DNA from: Cheiracanthium punctorium
Lineage: Eukaryota; Arthropoda; Arachnida; Araneae; Cheiracanthiidae
Reading direction: 5' to 3'
DNA: 64,000 bases
NCBI GenBank assembly: GCA_038373885.1
Contig: JAWZYV010000718.1
Span: 329,001 to 393,000 of the forward strand
The position numbers were made by a program, and so were the translations under genes. The notes below the pieces were generated by a model. The model did no database searches. It was not told the origin of the DNA and saw only the letters and a list, made by a program, of their open reading frames with translations. Positions 13,206-25,458 of the stretch are shown here, piece after piece. Every line of letters begins with the position of its first letter. Within the stretch, counting starts at the first letter, position 1.

Positions 13206-13244
13206 AAAAAAATGCAAAAGAAGGTGAGGAGAGAAAAAAGGCAA

Positions 13245-13429
13245 TTCCAACTATAATCATGACCATTTTTTGACGGGAAATGACGCGCTAAAAAGTAAAG
13301 GATTCTCATGAAGTTGTGTCACCCGCAACTACTTTTATAGAAATCAAATCTATTCCTCGTGACTGGCAACAGTCAGAACGTCCGAGTTTGGTGTTCCCAG
13401 AGCGGGAACACTGCGTGCTAAAGGGTTAA
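13245..13429 (+). repeat. TTAACCC palindrome family, right-end fragment
   Basis: Matches the last 180 bp of the copy at 59441-59958, from TTTTTTGACGGGAAATGACG to CTAAAGGGTTAA. Confidence 0.75.
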
Positions 13430-13969
13430 TGGAGATCTTTTTTATTAGATGCATACTTTGGGAGATACAGGATGGTTATAATTAAACATCCCTATAAACA
13501 GATTTCTACCAATAAAATGGTTAAATGTATTGTAACCAAATTTGGTGTATAGACTATACATGATAACTCATCAGAAAGCCATGAAAGCTAGACTGAGAAA
13601 TTTTGTCTCACCCACATTAATCCCTAGATCTGGCACTTCCATGATTATGACTTGTTTCTCCTCTTGCAAAATGTTTTGCAGAAAAATACAGTAATTCAAA
13701 ATTGAAGCAGATGTAGCTTTCAGCTACACACTACTAGAGGTCTTCGCTTTTTAAACAAAAGGGCAATTTTCAAAAACAATTTTTAGACCTTTTGCCATCA
13801 TGTTTGCAAGAGTAGTAAGTAATGATAAAATAGAATAAATATGCATAATAAATACTATTAAATATATGAAAAAAAAATGCATTGTTTCCTTTCACTTCAC
13901 AAAATGGGCAGAACTTTTCCATAGACCTAATTTAATTATATAATGCATACTGAAATGTTGTTTGTTTAG

Positions 13970-14176
13970 GAATGCGTGAAGAAAAAAGCCACTTCATCCG
14001 TTATGACTGTAAGGAAATCAACAACTAAGGAACAATTAGATGCAGCTATGGACAGAGTATTTAATAAATGTTACAATGATTTAGAACCTTTAGGCAGGAG
14101 GTTAAAAAGAAGTTCAAAAGATGTTTATAGAGTTTATCGAGATCGTTATCTGTTTGGGTATGGCTCTCCATCATAG
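13970..14176 (+). CDS. Unidentified plus-strand gene, last exon with stop
   Basis: Begins after a TTTGTTTAG acceptor and encodes 68 residues to TAG at 14174-14176. The start is ECVKKKATSSVMTVRKSTTK, and the end is DVYRVYRDRYLFGYGSPS. The segment is basic, with amphipathic LDAAMDRVFNKCYNDLEPLG and LGRRLKRSSKD runs suggesting helices, and an aromatic C terminus. Base composition and codon use look like real coding sequence compared with the AT-rich surroundings. Joined to the preceding exon it gives 98 residues of an uncharacterised protein. No function is assigned. Confidence 0.65.
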   Translation, partial: ECVKKKATSSVMTVRKSTTKEQLDAAMDRVFNKCYNDLEPLGRRLKRSSKDVYRVYRDRYLFGYGSPS

Positions 14177-15230
14177 CATTAAATAAGTTTTAGATGATTT
14201 ATGAATTTTTCAAAAATGTTAGTCATTTGTACATATGTTTTCTATAGTTTGTAATACATTTACAGATGTGAGTAAAAAGATTTCATTTAGAATAATTATT
14301 TAAATGAGTTGTGCATTATTTGGACATTTCTCTAGATTTTTTCTTTTCTCCAAAGTGGAAAAGACTGAACAGCATTTCTTTCATAAATGATATAACAAGT
14401 TCACTCATTTTACTGTGTCACACTAAAAAGTTACTTACATTATTAACTCATGCTAAAAAAATAACTGTACAGATAAAAACTGTATTTTGGATTGTTTGTT
14501 AGAAAATTGATTATGTGACCATAAAATAGGCTGACACATGAATTCATCTTGCATGTAGTTAGACTTTCTTTTAAGGGGGGGTCCTTTTCCTTTGTTAGTT
14601 GAAAAAAATTTTTCAGTTTGAATTTCACGTGACCGAAAGTCTTCAAAATCAGTTAGTGTTTATTTCCAGTTCTATTTTTTTTTTTTATTGCCTGAGACAT
14701 TACTTACCACCCTCTTACTTTACCAAAAAACACAAAATTCTTCTAAATGCTCATGTTGCATAAGATCATCAAAGCAAAATTTTACAGTTCCATGTAATTA
14801 GACTTTATTTTTTCATCTGTTTTGTGCAAAGCCCTGTTTGAAATATCCTTAAAGCCAAGTATGATCAAGCTTCATATTTACATTCTGTGTACTGAAAATT
14901 CCCATTTAACCATTATTTTTAATAGACAAATTTGAGTAGCAATCATTCATTTCACATACCTATTTTCTTAGAGTACTTATTGTGATACAGTTCATCTCAT
15001 ATTTTTAATTTATTCCGATTTTAATTTCCCTGTTCTAAATTTAATACTCTTTGCCACTTTTTTAAAATTCCTATCTTTCTCTATTATGCTATTTTAATCC
15101 TGTTTTGTAAATTACTTTGGTGTTTGCTGTTCAGTATTTTTATTTTCTTGGTGCCCATGTGGCATGTTTGTTTCAGCTCTCCAGAATTTTTTTATAGGGC
15201 TTCAATAAAATAAAGTTGCAAACTCTCTTA
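14177..15230 (+). other. Probable 3' UTR of the plus-strand gene
   Basis: AT-rich, without coding signs. The first convincing AATAAA on the plus strand is at 15204-15209 (CAATAAAATAAAG); a nearer ATTAAA at about 14179 is almost on top of the stop codon. Confidence 0.35.
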
Positions 15231-15478
15231 ACTGGCTCCTTTTGGCAAGTCTACATTTGAATTTTATTATTACTGAATTCTCTAACTACCAACTGGAATT
15301 TTTACAATTTAGTGATTTAATCTACAATCGTTCTGTCCTGCTCCTGGCACTATCGTCAAGTTACAGTGTACCCATGTTTTTTTCGTCACTCAACAGTTTT
15401 TATTTTGGTGTAGAAGCTGCACTTATTTTTCCTATATATATGCAGAGCCACCTTTATAATTGCTCTTATTACCTTAAA

Positions 15479-16006
15479 CATACCTGCCGACTGCTCAGGT
15501 TCTTGCAGAGCAACTCCATAAATATGTTACTACTCCGGAAATTTCATGTAAGATATTTTCTCCAGAAAATAGCCAACATTGGAGTTGAACTTAAAAAAAA
15601 TATTACAAAAAAAATGCATGCAAAATCTGAAAGACTATGTTTATCCTAAGAGAAAAAAAAAAAAAAAAAAAAAAACGATCCATTGCCATATGGATTTAAA
15701 TGTAGGAGTGACCTCAATACTCTTATTTACTTTATAATAATTACCTTGATTTTTTTTTTTTTTTAATGCTTGAAACAAATAAGATGAATTGAATTCCATT
15801 TTTAAGGATCTAATGTAAATGTATCTTACAGCTTATTATAATTTTTGTTTGTTAATTGCATTATTCAGTTAATTTTCCATTACTTTTATCATGAATAAGT
15901 TACAATCTTTTAAAAATTGCATCACAACCTGCTCCTGAAGACCCCCAAAACTCTCGTAAATTTCCCAAGTTGCTCTGATAAATGTTTTTATATACTGGCA
16001 GGTATG
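15479..16006. mobile_element. Miniature inverted-repeat element, ends CATACCTGCC
   Basis: Left CATACCTGCCGAC, right TGGCAGGTATG. CTTAAA occurs immediately outside both ends, a possible part of a hAT-type duplication. Contains an A21 run and no coding sequence. Confidence 0.6.
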
Positions 16007-16050
16007 CTTAAATAAATTATGTTACACTAATCAGAATCTATTTTTTTTAA

Positions 16051-16170
16051 AGCGCAACGAACTTAGGTTATTTGCCTGCATAATGCAAAAGCATCTATAT
16101 AATCACTAATTTATGTGATCATATAGGTGATTTACATTTTGTTGGCAAAATAACCTAAGCTTGTTGCACT
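16051..16170. repeat. Short hairpin element
   Basis: The arm GCAACGAACTTAGGTTATTT is mirrored by AAATAACCTAAGCTTGTTGC about 100 bp away, with few mismatches. Confidence 0.6.
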
Positions 16171-16543
16171 CCAAAGGAAAAGAACACATGAGATAAAAAT
16201 GTAAAGTAATTCATTTAAGGTAATGAGAACAATCACAACAATAGCTGATAGCATAGGAAAAACTTGTACAGCTCAGAGGTCTGCTTAGGATAAATTTGGG
16301 TCCAATGGTAAAATCACAAAATATTTTACCTTTAAAACAGACCCTTCACAATAATTTTCATTTTAAAAGTGGACCCTTCAAAAAATTCTTTTGATGAAAA
16401 ACAGATCATTCACAAATCTGTGTTTATTTTCAAAATTAATTTCTTGCAAATCAAATCATCGTTATATAAATCTTACTCATGAAAAACATTAATGTGTTTA
16501 TTTATAAAAATCTGTAATGTTCATATACATGCTATGCATATAT

Positions 16544-17052
16544 CAGGGTTTCTACAGATTTCACAGCTTTTGCTTCCTGACTCTTTCCTGACATCTATCG
16601 CGCTCTTCCCCGACTTTATCTAGCGTGCTTTCCCAAATTTTGTGTTTCTATTTATAACATTACATCCTTTAATTAATAATTTTTTATATATTTTGCCCTT
16701 TTTGTACAAATAATAATATTAAACTAATATATACAAGAATCTTATTTGACATCACTGGATTCCAACAAAAACCCTGTTTGATAATAATTTAGGATAAAAT
16801 TAAGCATATTTCAGCTGCACAAGATAGGTCATAAAGAACACATTTTAAAATTATTTATAAGGTTGAATGAGAAAATAAAACAATTTCTATACTTAGGTTC
16901 AAACAGCAAGTATTTTCTTGATTTTACCACAAAATTCAAATTTTCTTGCATTTCCCTGACCTTTCTTCAATTTCCCTGACTTTTTCCTCAAATCCCTTAC
17001 TTTCCCTGACCAAAACTCATTTCCCTGACTTTCCCTGTCTGTAGAAACCCTA
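16544..17052. mobile_element. Miniature element with CAGGGTTTCTACAGA ends
   Basis: Left CAGGGTTTCTACAGA and right TCTGTAGAAACCCT. The subterminal sequence repeats TTCCCTGACTTT. The CAGGG-type ends suggest hAT ancestry; target duplications are not clear. Confidence 0.6.
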
Positions 17053-20000
17053 TGTATATGTGTATAAACACACACATGTATAAAACATTAGTTTTTAAAT
17101 GTAAAATTGTATATTTTTCACAAATTCATAAAAAGAGGACCTTATTTTCACAAAAACAGGACTGTGGCAAGAAAAACCTGATTTGATGCTAATTTCAGAT
17201 TCATAAAATTGTGAGTAAATTTTTCACAATTTAACAGAAACAGGACCTTGTCTGAAAAGTTAAGACAGATCCCTAAAGCTTTTACACCAGAGGCAAAAAT
17301 ATTAAGTGGTACACACACACAAAAAGGGGGGGGGGACACAGTAAGTCAACTTGATAGTAGCATCAGGAGGAGGACAGAATGATTTCCAAGTTGTAAAATG
17401 TTCAGATGGCTGTTAGAGATAATTCACTAGTAATAAAATGAAAATGTAGACTTTCTAACCGGAAATGGTTAAGAGAACTTGCAACTTTAGAAATTTTATT
17501 GGAGCCCTCTGGAAAAATTCGGGGTAGCTGAAACAAACGCCACACAGTCACCAAATAAAGAAAAATAACACTCTAATTTCAAAAACTGAAGTATGTTATG
17601 CAATAAAATTAAGAAAGCGTAACAGAGAAAGATGGGAATTTAAAAAATGGAAAAGGGTATTAAATTTAGAATAGGGAAATTAAAATCAGAACAATTTTTT
17701 TAAAAATGATGAACTACATCACACATATCCCTGGAGTGTAAGAAAGGTGACAACTGAAAGAACTCATTTTGTGAGGTGAATCAAATGATTGTTCAAAATA
17801 ATTGAAGTTGTTAGACCTGTTTGTGGAATGATAGCAAAATGGATCCACAAAGTAAAATGTGACTTGCTGGAATGAGCCCTAATAAAAATGTAACATGTAA
17901 GTGTTTTTAAGGTATAATACCCTTAAACTAGAGCACAATAATCAATTTATAGGATTATAAAAATAAGTAACTTCTTTCAAGAGATAAAATTTTCATTTAT
18001 TAATTTTTATACAGATTTGTTCATTATAATTATTCTTACATATGTACAGACTTACACAACACAGTTATTGTTACAGTAGATGCTGATATAATTCTCATTA
18101 ACAAAAAACAAATTGACTTTTTTGAAGAAACTTTCTTTTTTTCTTTGGCATACAAATATATATGAACTGTTAGACCTAGGACCTTCGATATTTTTACTAA
18201 TTGATTCATTGTGAAATGTATAACTTAAAATGCTAAAACTTTTCTAAGTGATTGTCTCAGAGAATTTAACCATACATAATCATACATGTCCAATAATAAA
18301 TGTATATTATTTAAGTGGATAAACATATTTTTTGGACAAAAATCGTAAAGTAATAATTTTTTCTGCATAATGTTATGTTTTGATATTTTTTGTAGTATTT
18401 AGATTGGATCAATACATTTTTTAATAGATAAAATTACATATTAGGTTTAATTTAAAAAGTTTTTTCATTAAGAAGTGGGTTAATTACTAAGTATTTTAAT
18501 TTATTTTTCATATATATGTTGCAGTTTTAAAGCATATTTTGATTTTTTTACCATACAAAATGCTTAAACTTTGACTATTAGACAATAAAAGGTTTCGAAA
18601 TTTTGTATGCATATTGGATATTGTATCTATAGATGTAAAAAAATAAATAGAGTTTCCCTCTTGTATTTCACTGAAATCTACAAATTTAATAAAAGTTTAA
18701 AATTTGCAATACATCCCTAAGAAAAAAAACTTATTGTTTATTCATTACACAATGAATCAATGAAAAAGAATACTTTAAGCTCAGAAGTACATCCTTTTAG
18801 CTTTCATCAAGTTCACAGACTAAAAAATGTTTCCATTTTACAAAATTTTATGCTTGTCATTTTTATATGTTAGTTTTTTTAAGATATATGAAACATAATG
18901 TTCATATATAAATGAAGATTTAATCTGCATAAGCAAAACTTAGAGCACACTATTGGTTCATACATCTATACATCACTATAGCATGTTATATATTGCTAAT
19001 TACAATGTTATTCTGGCGGCAAAGGAACATTCAAAGACAAAGCTTTACTTGCTATAATATTAAATTTACACAATATATGCTGAAACTAATATCTGGAACA
19101 CAAATTCTAAAAGAATCCCAAAGTATTTTAAGACAATGTTTACAAATTACCTTTCTAAACAGGCACTCATTTACCAGAGATACTCATGTAGCTAATTTAA
19201 CAAACTTGCAAGGTGTGATTTTTCTTTTTAAATTTGCATCCAGTTCACACTAGGTTATACATTTATTTTTGCATATGTGTGATCGTTAACAGAGTACTAT
19301 TATTCAGCTTAGTTATACTCATTACTGAACATGTTTAAGAAAAAAAAAAATTAAGCCTATTTTTTACCATTTAAGTAAACTGAAAAATATATTGTGAAAT
19401 ACTTCACTCAAATCAATATTTGTTTTACAAGGGAAAAAACTCTCAAGCAGTCTCAAATATTTTCTTAATTACTTGACCTTTAAATATTTCACTAGTTTTG
19501 AATTTCCCCACTAAATTATTTATATTCACCGGACGCAATTACAAATGTTTTAGTGCTATGCTAACATAATTTTCTAAATAGCAATTTAATTTAATTTTTT
19601 TTTAAGTTCTTCAGTACTACAAAATAATACATAAATACACAAAATATATATGAAATTATTTTATTATTGTTTCCACATTTTCTCCACAGGAAAAAAAAAA
19701 AAAAAAAAAACTTTAAGAAGCTATTCTTTATTTCCCAAAAACTGTTTATGTTTGTATTTTAGTATACAATAACCTTTCTATTATTTTTATAAATACCTAG
19801 TATGAACTGGATATTTTTCTGATATGTTAGGTATTTCAGAATAAAAAACATAAATCTCAATAATTGCCCACATCAAGATTGTATGGAGCTAGTCACAAAT
19901 TTAAAATCCTCCACTCACAAATTAAAAAATTAAATTGTCATTTTTAGGTGCTATATAATTTTACCTTTACTATGTAATCCTAGAATTTATAAATTTTCAT

Positions 20001-20615
20001 TATGAAAATCCTTTCAAAAATAAAATTTTTATACACATAGTGACATTTTACATTCTTTTACACATAGATGTGAAACAAAGTGACCTTTTATCACAGAATA
20101 ACATACAAAAAACATATTTAATTTACAGACATTTTTGATAAAATAAGAAAATATTTCATAGAAATTTATTTAAAAGATCTATCACAACATAAAAACATCA
20201 GAATAGACTAATTTAAATCAAAAACAATGTGTGGAGAACACTATATATACTGAAATAAATATAACAGGTAAATAAAGGAAACTGTTAATGAAGTCTTCTA
20301 CAAACAGTAATCTTCATCAGATTTGTTCAGTTTTTAGCTCTTGAAAGACAGCATTTGTCACATTGCACTAGATTCATTTTTCTAATTTCCAATTTTTTTT
20401 GGAGCTATAAAAAAGAGGTCAATCATAATTTTTAACTAAAACATCGTAAAAATCAGAGCATTTTTGCAAATTTGCAAGACTATATTTTTAAATGTCTTTC
20501 CTATATCTAGTATAAGTCAGTGTTGCCAGACTTTCTGAGACATTTGCCCCTAAATGTGATCAAATTCCACAATTGAATAACCACAATTGATCAAATTTGC
20601 TATTTTTGGGTCACC

Positions 20616-20660
<45 letters not shown>
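17053..20660. other. AT-rich intergenic sequence, nothing recognised
   Basis: Long T and A runs, a G9 run near 17328, and a (TA)n tract at about 20621-20656. No open frame longer than chance with a family motif, and no RNA gene seen. Confidence 0.6.
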
Positions 20661-21796
20661 CAGTAGAAGACCCAAAATCTGCCCTGCCCGCTGCAAGTTC
20701 AGAAAACTGTGATATAACCACAGAGCAAGCATTTCTCACTTGAAGAAAATGATATTTTAGAATTTGTGAACTAATATTGAGTCTTCAGATGACAGTCAGT
20801 CATGAAAGTGATACTAAATTACAGTCAAACGATTCAGACTCTGCTACAGTAACAACTTTGAGGATTTCAAAAGATGGATAAAATAACTTTCGATGAAGGT
20901 TTGCCAAGAGAAATATCTCAGATCCGTAGTGCAGCGAAGCTGTGTTACAGAACAAAAAATAATGGCAGTATACAAAAAAATAAGTAAATAAATAAATAAA
21001 ACTGTAATAGAACATCCCAAACTCTTAAACTACTATTAACAAATGTTTAAAGGGTTTAAATTTTTGTACATAACCTTATTATTTTGTATATAGTATTATT
21101 CCTTTGTATTTTTATATCATGATTCCGATTATAATATAATACTAGAATCCACTTTCCCAAATCGCCATATAAGCCATTTTTTTTCGCCAAATTATAAGGT
21201 TATGCACTTTAGTCTCTGAAATTTACAAATCCTTTTTCTTTTGCGTATAAAAAATATTGAATTCTTGCTCTGATTTCCCACGCAGACGATATTTTAATTA
21301 AAAAATAACCTAGCAAATATTCGAAACAGAAAAAAAGTATTATTCCTTTATTTTTAATGCAAGAGTTTAAATCATTTAATAAATTCGCCAAACATGGCAG
21401 CCTCGATGCTTATTTCTCACATTTTCACTACAGGGGTTACAATCGCGGAGTTGCGGAGAGCAAAAATTAGCGTTTTTGACAGGGTTTTTTATCAATATCT
21501 CCTAAACTAATTCGAATTTTGAAATTTAAATTAGCGGAAGACCTTCCTCGGAATTTTTCGAATAAGTAGACACCTCGATTGAAACTCAACTCCCAGCGGT
21601 TTCGGAGGAGATGATGCTACACACAGACAGACAGACAGGCACGCACAGATTTTAATAGTATAGATGTTTCCCTTTCTTTTTATTATTATTATCTGAAAGA
21701 GGAGGGTGGAAGGAAATAATTTTCTTATTATGACTCAAAATTCTAAAATCTGCACAAGGTCTGGAACCAAGCTGTGCAGATTTCAGGTCTTCTACT
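20661..21796. mobile_element. pogo/Tigger-like non-autonomous element
   Basis: Left CAGTAGAAGACCCAAAATCT and the right end is the complement of an AGTAGAAGACCTGAAATCTG variant, flanked by TA in TA microsatellites. A GACAGACAGACAGGCACGCA stretch lies near its right part. Confidence 0.55.
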
Positions 21797-22045
21797 ATAT
21801 ATATATATATATATATTGGCATCTTTCCTACTGTTTTTTAACAGCAGCAGGTTTCAATACTACACTCCTTATGTATTCAATATAAATAAATCAATGAATT
21901 ATTTATTTATTTATTTTATTTTTTAAGGGAAGGCATTATTATTACACCTCATTAACCGAGATTTTAAATTCTGAATTAAACTTTCAAGATCTTCTTAATT
22001 TCATTTGACTCATAAAATAAACAAATGTATTACCATTCAACATTA

Positions 22046-22514
22046 GGGATGCACCAAATACCATATTTTGCCGAATAACGAATACCGAATATTCAGTTAA
22101 AATTTTAACCGAATATTTGGCCAAATACCGTATACTTGGCTAAAATTTATCAAACTTTTATTGCAATGATTAATTTGATTAGTTTATTCTTGTGTGATTT
22201 TGGCAACGTTACACTAGGGCGATCGGCCAAGGATGGGGTGGTGCCTTTGGTAGGTGGACTTTCTAAGGATTTCTAACACATATTCACATGTGATACTAGT
22301 AAGTATCAACTTGAATTAATTTAGTACTATGGTACTATACTATATCTTTCATTCATGGTTTAAAAAATATGTATTTGTTTATCAATTGGTGAATACTTAA
22401 ATTTGTTTACTATTCGGTTGCCGAATATTTAAGTATTCGGCCGAACCGAATATTCGGTTTTTCTGCTGAATAGGCAGTATACCAAATACCAACCGAATAT
22501 TCGGTGCATCCCTA
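22046..22514. mobile_element. ATTCGG-rich miniature element with 10-bp target duplication
   Basis: The ends AGGGATGCACC and GGTGCATCCCT bound many ACCGAATATTCGG motifs. ATTCAACATT lies directly outside both ends (22036-22045 and 22515-22524), a perfect 10-bp duplication. A second copy lies at about 57249-57962. Confidence 0.8.
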
Positions 22515-22753
22515 TTCAACATTAAGAAGTCCTGTTTACCTTTTCCAAGATAAAGCTCAAACTAATGTAGTCTTCTTGCCTTTTTCTTGTTTGTTAAACC
22601 AGTCTAGAATTTCATCGTGGAAAGTATCATCTGTTGCATTCTGTTCTTCACTTTTAGCAGTGTCTGATTCAGAATTACTTTCTTTTCTAAAAAAAAAAAA
22701 AAAAAAAAAAAAAACAATGTTTTGCAATGTAGAAACTTTCCCTTCTAAAAACA

Positions 22754-22943
22754 ACCAGTGTTTACTCATGTAATAGTTGCACCCCTATTTTGAAGCAGAA
22801 AAAAATAGCTTTAGAGTTACACTATTATGTAGTAAATTTTCCTTGTATAATAGTCGCACCTAGAATTTCACCAGTTTTGAGAACCTAGAATTTTTTTGAA
22901 ATATTGGCAACAAAAGTGTGACTATTACATGAGTAAACATGGT
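22754..22943. mobile_element. Small element, ends ACCATGTTTACTCATGTAAT
   Basis: Left ACCAGTGTTTACTCATGTAA and right TTACATGAGTAAACATGGT are inverted. A longer relative is at 39246-39782. Confidence 0.65.
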
Positions 22944-23414
22944 AATCTTTTCTTTTTTTTTAATTAAAGGAATCAACAATAGCGAAAACCTTTTGAAGTA
23001 CAGAATATAGTTTCAGTGTGATAAAACACTGACTTCCTTTTTTAGGTAGATTTTTGTGTACTTAAAGAATTTTACTAGAAAATTTTTAATGTTTTCTAAA
23101 TCTTTTTTTAAAAAATTACAAGATTTTGTGTATTTGGAAGCAATTATGAGGAAGAGACTGTTCACTGAGTTTTTCATAAATAACTACTGAAGTTTTCAAA
23201 ACAAGATTATAATAGACTTAAAAAACTTCATATTTTGTGTTGATAGTCTCTTAGAGCTCCTTTTCTGCTAGCAACAAATGTCTTTTCTTCTCATTAAATG
23301 TAGCTGGTGTCAGTGTAACATTAAACCATTTCTGAAAGGAGAAAGGATTAAGTGGTTTTGAAATTAACCAATTAGTGCCCTTCTTTTTCTAAAAGTATGA
23401 TAACAAAATAAAGG

Positions 23415-23461
23415 GATAACAAAGTAAAATGAAAATAAGATTTTCATTTTACTTTGTTATC
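23415..23461. repeat. Perfect 22-bp hairpin with 3-nt loop
   Basis: GATAACAAAGTAAAATGAAA plus AT, a loop of AAG, then the exact complement. It forms the left border of a repeat (to about 23600) whose second copy is at 49566-49722. Confidence 0.9.
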
Positions 23462-23597
23462 ACTGAGTATTTTGTGGAAATCGGATTTATTATTTGAGAA
23501 ATTAAAATAGGAAAATAAATTAATGTTTAAGTATTTTTCGGACTTACAAATTTTGTAACCATCTAAAAATAGATCACTGGGCGTTAATGGGTTAATA
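23440..23597. repeat. Interspersed repeat, copy 1
   Basis: Matches 49566-49722 from TTACTTTGTTATC through AATTAATGTTTAAG to GGGTTAA, with moderate divergence. Confidence 0.65.
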
Positions 23598-24356
23598 AAA
23601 CTATCGCCTGGATTGAGTTGTAAATTAAGGTCTTTCACAGGATTCCAGTCATTTGAAATAAAATAATAAAAATTAATAAAATTAAACATGTCAGTGTTAG
23701 TGCTTTACTTTGCTCTGTATGCTTAATATGTTTTTGAAAAAAGCTGGCAGATTTCATGAATGTATACTAGTCTTGTGTCATAATCATTAAGAAAATAATA
23801 TAGCTTTCAGATTTTATTGTATTACAATCTGCTGATAAAATCTTAAAATTTATCAGTTGGCCTTTTTACTCTTAGGTATACCTTGTAAAAGCTATATTTT
23901 TTCTGTTAGATTTTCATTACTTAAGTATATCTTAATTAAATGTTCTTTATAACTACATTTACTGCATTAAAAAAGAAAAATTAATGGTTCAATTTACTAG
24001 AAGTATTATTATGAGTAATTTAATACAATTCAATGCATTGGCAGTGGTGAACATTAAATATGGCTTACCATGTAAGTTGGATAGTCTTTTAGGTCTTTGG
24101 AAAGTCCTCACCTTTTAGTTTGTATAAAGAGTGAGAACCTTGCAAAGCACTTAACAGCATTTGATATTATTTTATTCACTAAGCAGAACCTTTCAAAGCT
24201 GTTTAAAAATAACAGTAATTTGGTAAAAGAAATGTTAACAAAATCTCCATAATTATTGAAGAAAGTGATATTTTAAAAATTCAATTTCATCACTTAGAGA
24301 TTCGAAGAAAATGTACATATACACAAATAAATTTACCATAACTTCAACATTAAATC
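23598..24356. other. AT-rich sequence, includes FRMD4 3' UTR
   Basis: No coding signs. Probably includes the FRMD4 3' UTR at its right end. Confidence 0.5.
24171..24176 (-). promoter_or_regulatory. Candidate poly(A) signal of FRMD4
   Basis: AATAAA on the minus strand, about 180 nt past the stop codon. Other copies of this hexamer are frequent in such AT-rich sequence, so the choice is tentative. Confidence 0.3.
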
Positions 24357-25458
24357 TTACTTGGAACTATCTGGATTTTCATTCCCTTCTGGTGGCTTTT
24401 GGTGATTATTACCAGTTAGGGAACTAGCTGGGGAAGCTGTCCGAGATCGCTCCAACACCGGAGACATGATTGGTGGTACAGCACTAACATATTGAGAGTT
24501 TGCTTGGTTTGCCTTCCATGCTGTTAGTTTAGCATGGAGGTTCTGACTAGCTGCTTGATGCTGCTTTCGATGCTTTGTGCTGTACTTGTAAAAGTCTGCT
24601 GTTTCGTAAGGTTTGGTCTCTTCCCAGTAAGGTTGAAAGTGTCCATAAGTCACTATATCTACATTGCTAGGAGAGTGACTGGGGGCTTGATGGGCTTGAT
24701 GACACTGCAGATTTCCCATGGAACTTGATGATGGAACATTTTGGGGAGATCTCGAAGGCCAGCTTCTTTCTGTGGCACTAGATGGAGACGATAGTCCAGA
24801 ATCAAATGGACTTGAACTCGCTGTTTTGCTTTTACTTTCAGCTGGAAATTCAGTCCAATGTTTTTCTGTCTTTAGAGAAGATGGCACATGCTTATAGTGC
24901 AAGTCTGAATGCTTTCTATCCCCTACATACATGGCATCTGCGGCATATAATTTGAGATTTTTCTGATACATGTTTGTATCTTGACGCACATGCTCATTCA
25001 TTGGCTGGTTAGGATAACCGGGAAAGCCTTTATGAGCTTCTGTTGTTGGAGATTTGTCTTCGTGGTGACGGTGATGGTGAAAATGATGTGGATGATGAAA
25101 TGGATAATTTTGCACATGAGAATGCAGCTGCCTTTGTTGTTGTTCTTGATATGGAAACATGCCTGGTATCCCTGAACCTTTCAGACTTGATAATGTATCG
25201 TATGTATAAGGAGGTTGCACAGAACTAGGTCTCTGCACCTCATTGAATGCAGTACCATTGTCAATGTACCTGCGGTATTTTTGTAAACTATGTCTTCTAT
25301 TCCTGTCTAAACTATTGTGACGCGACATTAAACCTAAATCTTGAGGAACAGGTATTAGAGCAGCTAAAATATCATCTTGTGTATCAAAAGCTTGACTTGT
25401 GCGCTGGGTTGGTACACTATACAAATTCGACCCTTCTAAATCTAGAGTTGATTCAAAC
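24357..25458 (-). CDS. FRMD4A: FRMD4 last coding exon, disordered C-terminal tail
   Basis: One base plus 366 codons and a TAA at 24357-24359. It contains a Gln run followed by a His-rich block (HHPHHFHHHRHHED), many Ser-Pro sites, and a better-ordered patch PYWEETKPYETADFYKYSTK then HRKQHQAAS. That patch recalls the LRQWYQRS motif near the end of vertebrate FRMD4A, which is an inference. The protein ends NPDSSK. The intron before this exon is 3.9 kb, of which 3.3 kb is a Mutator-like element. Confidence 0.93.

Noticed and set aside
15242..15649. A 135-codon plus-strand frame
   Set aside because: No start context, no motif, and its second half runs into a miniature inverted-repeat element.
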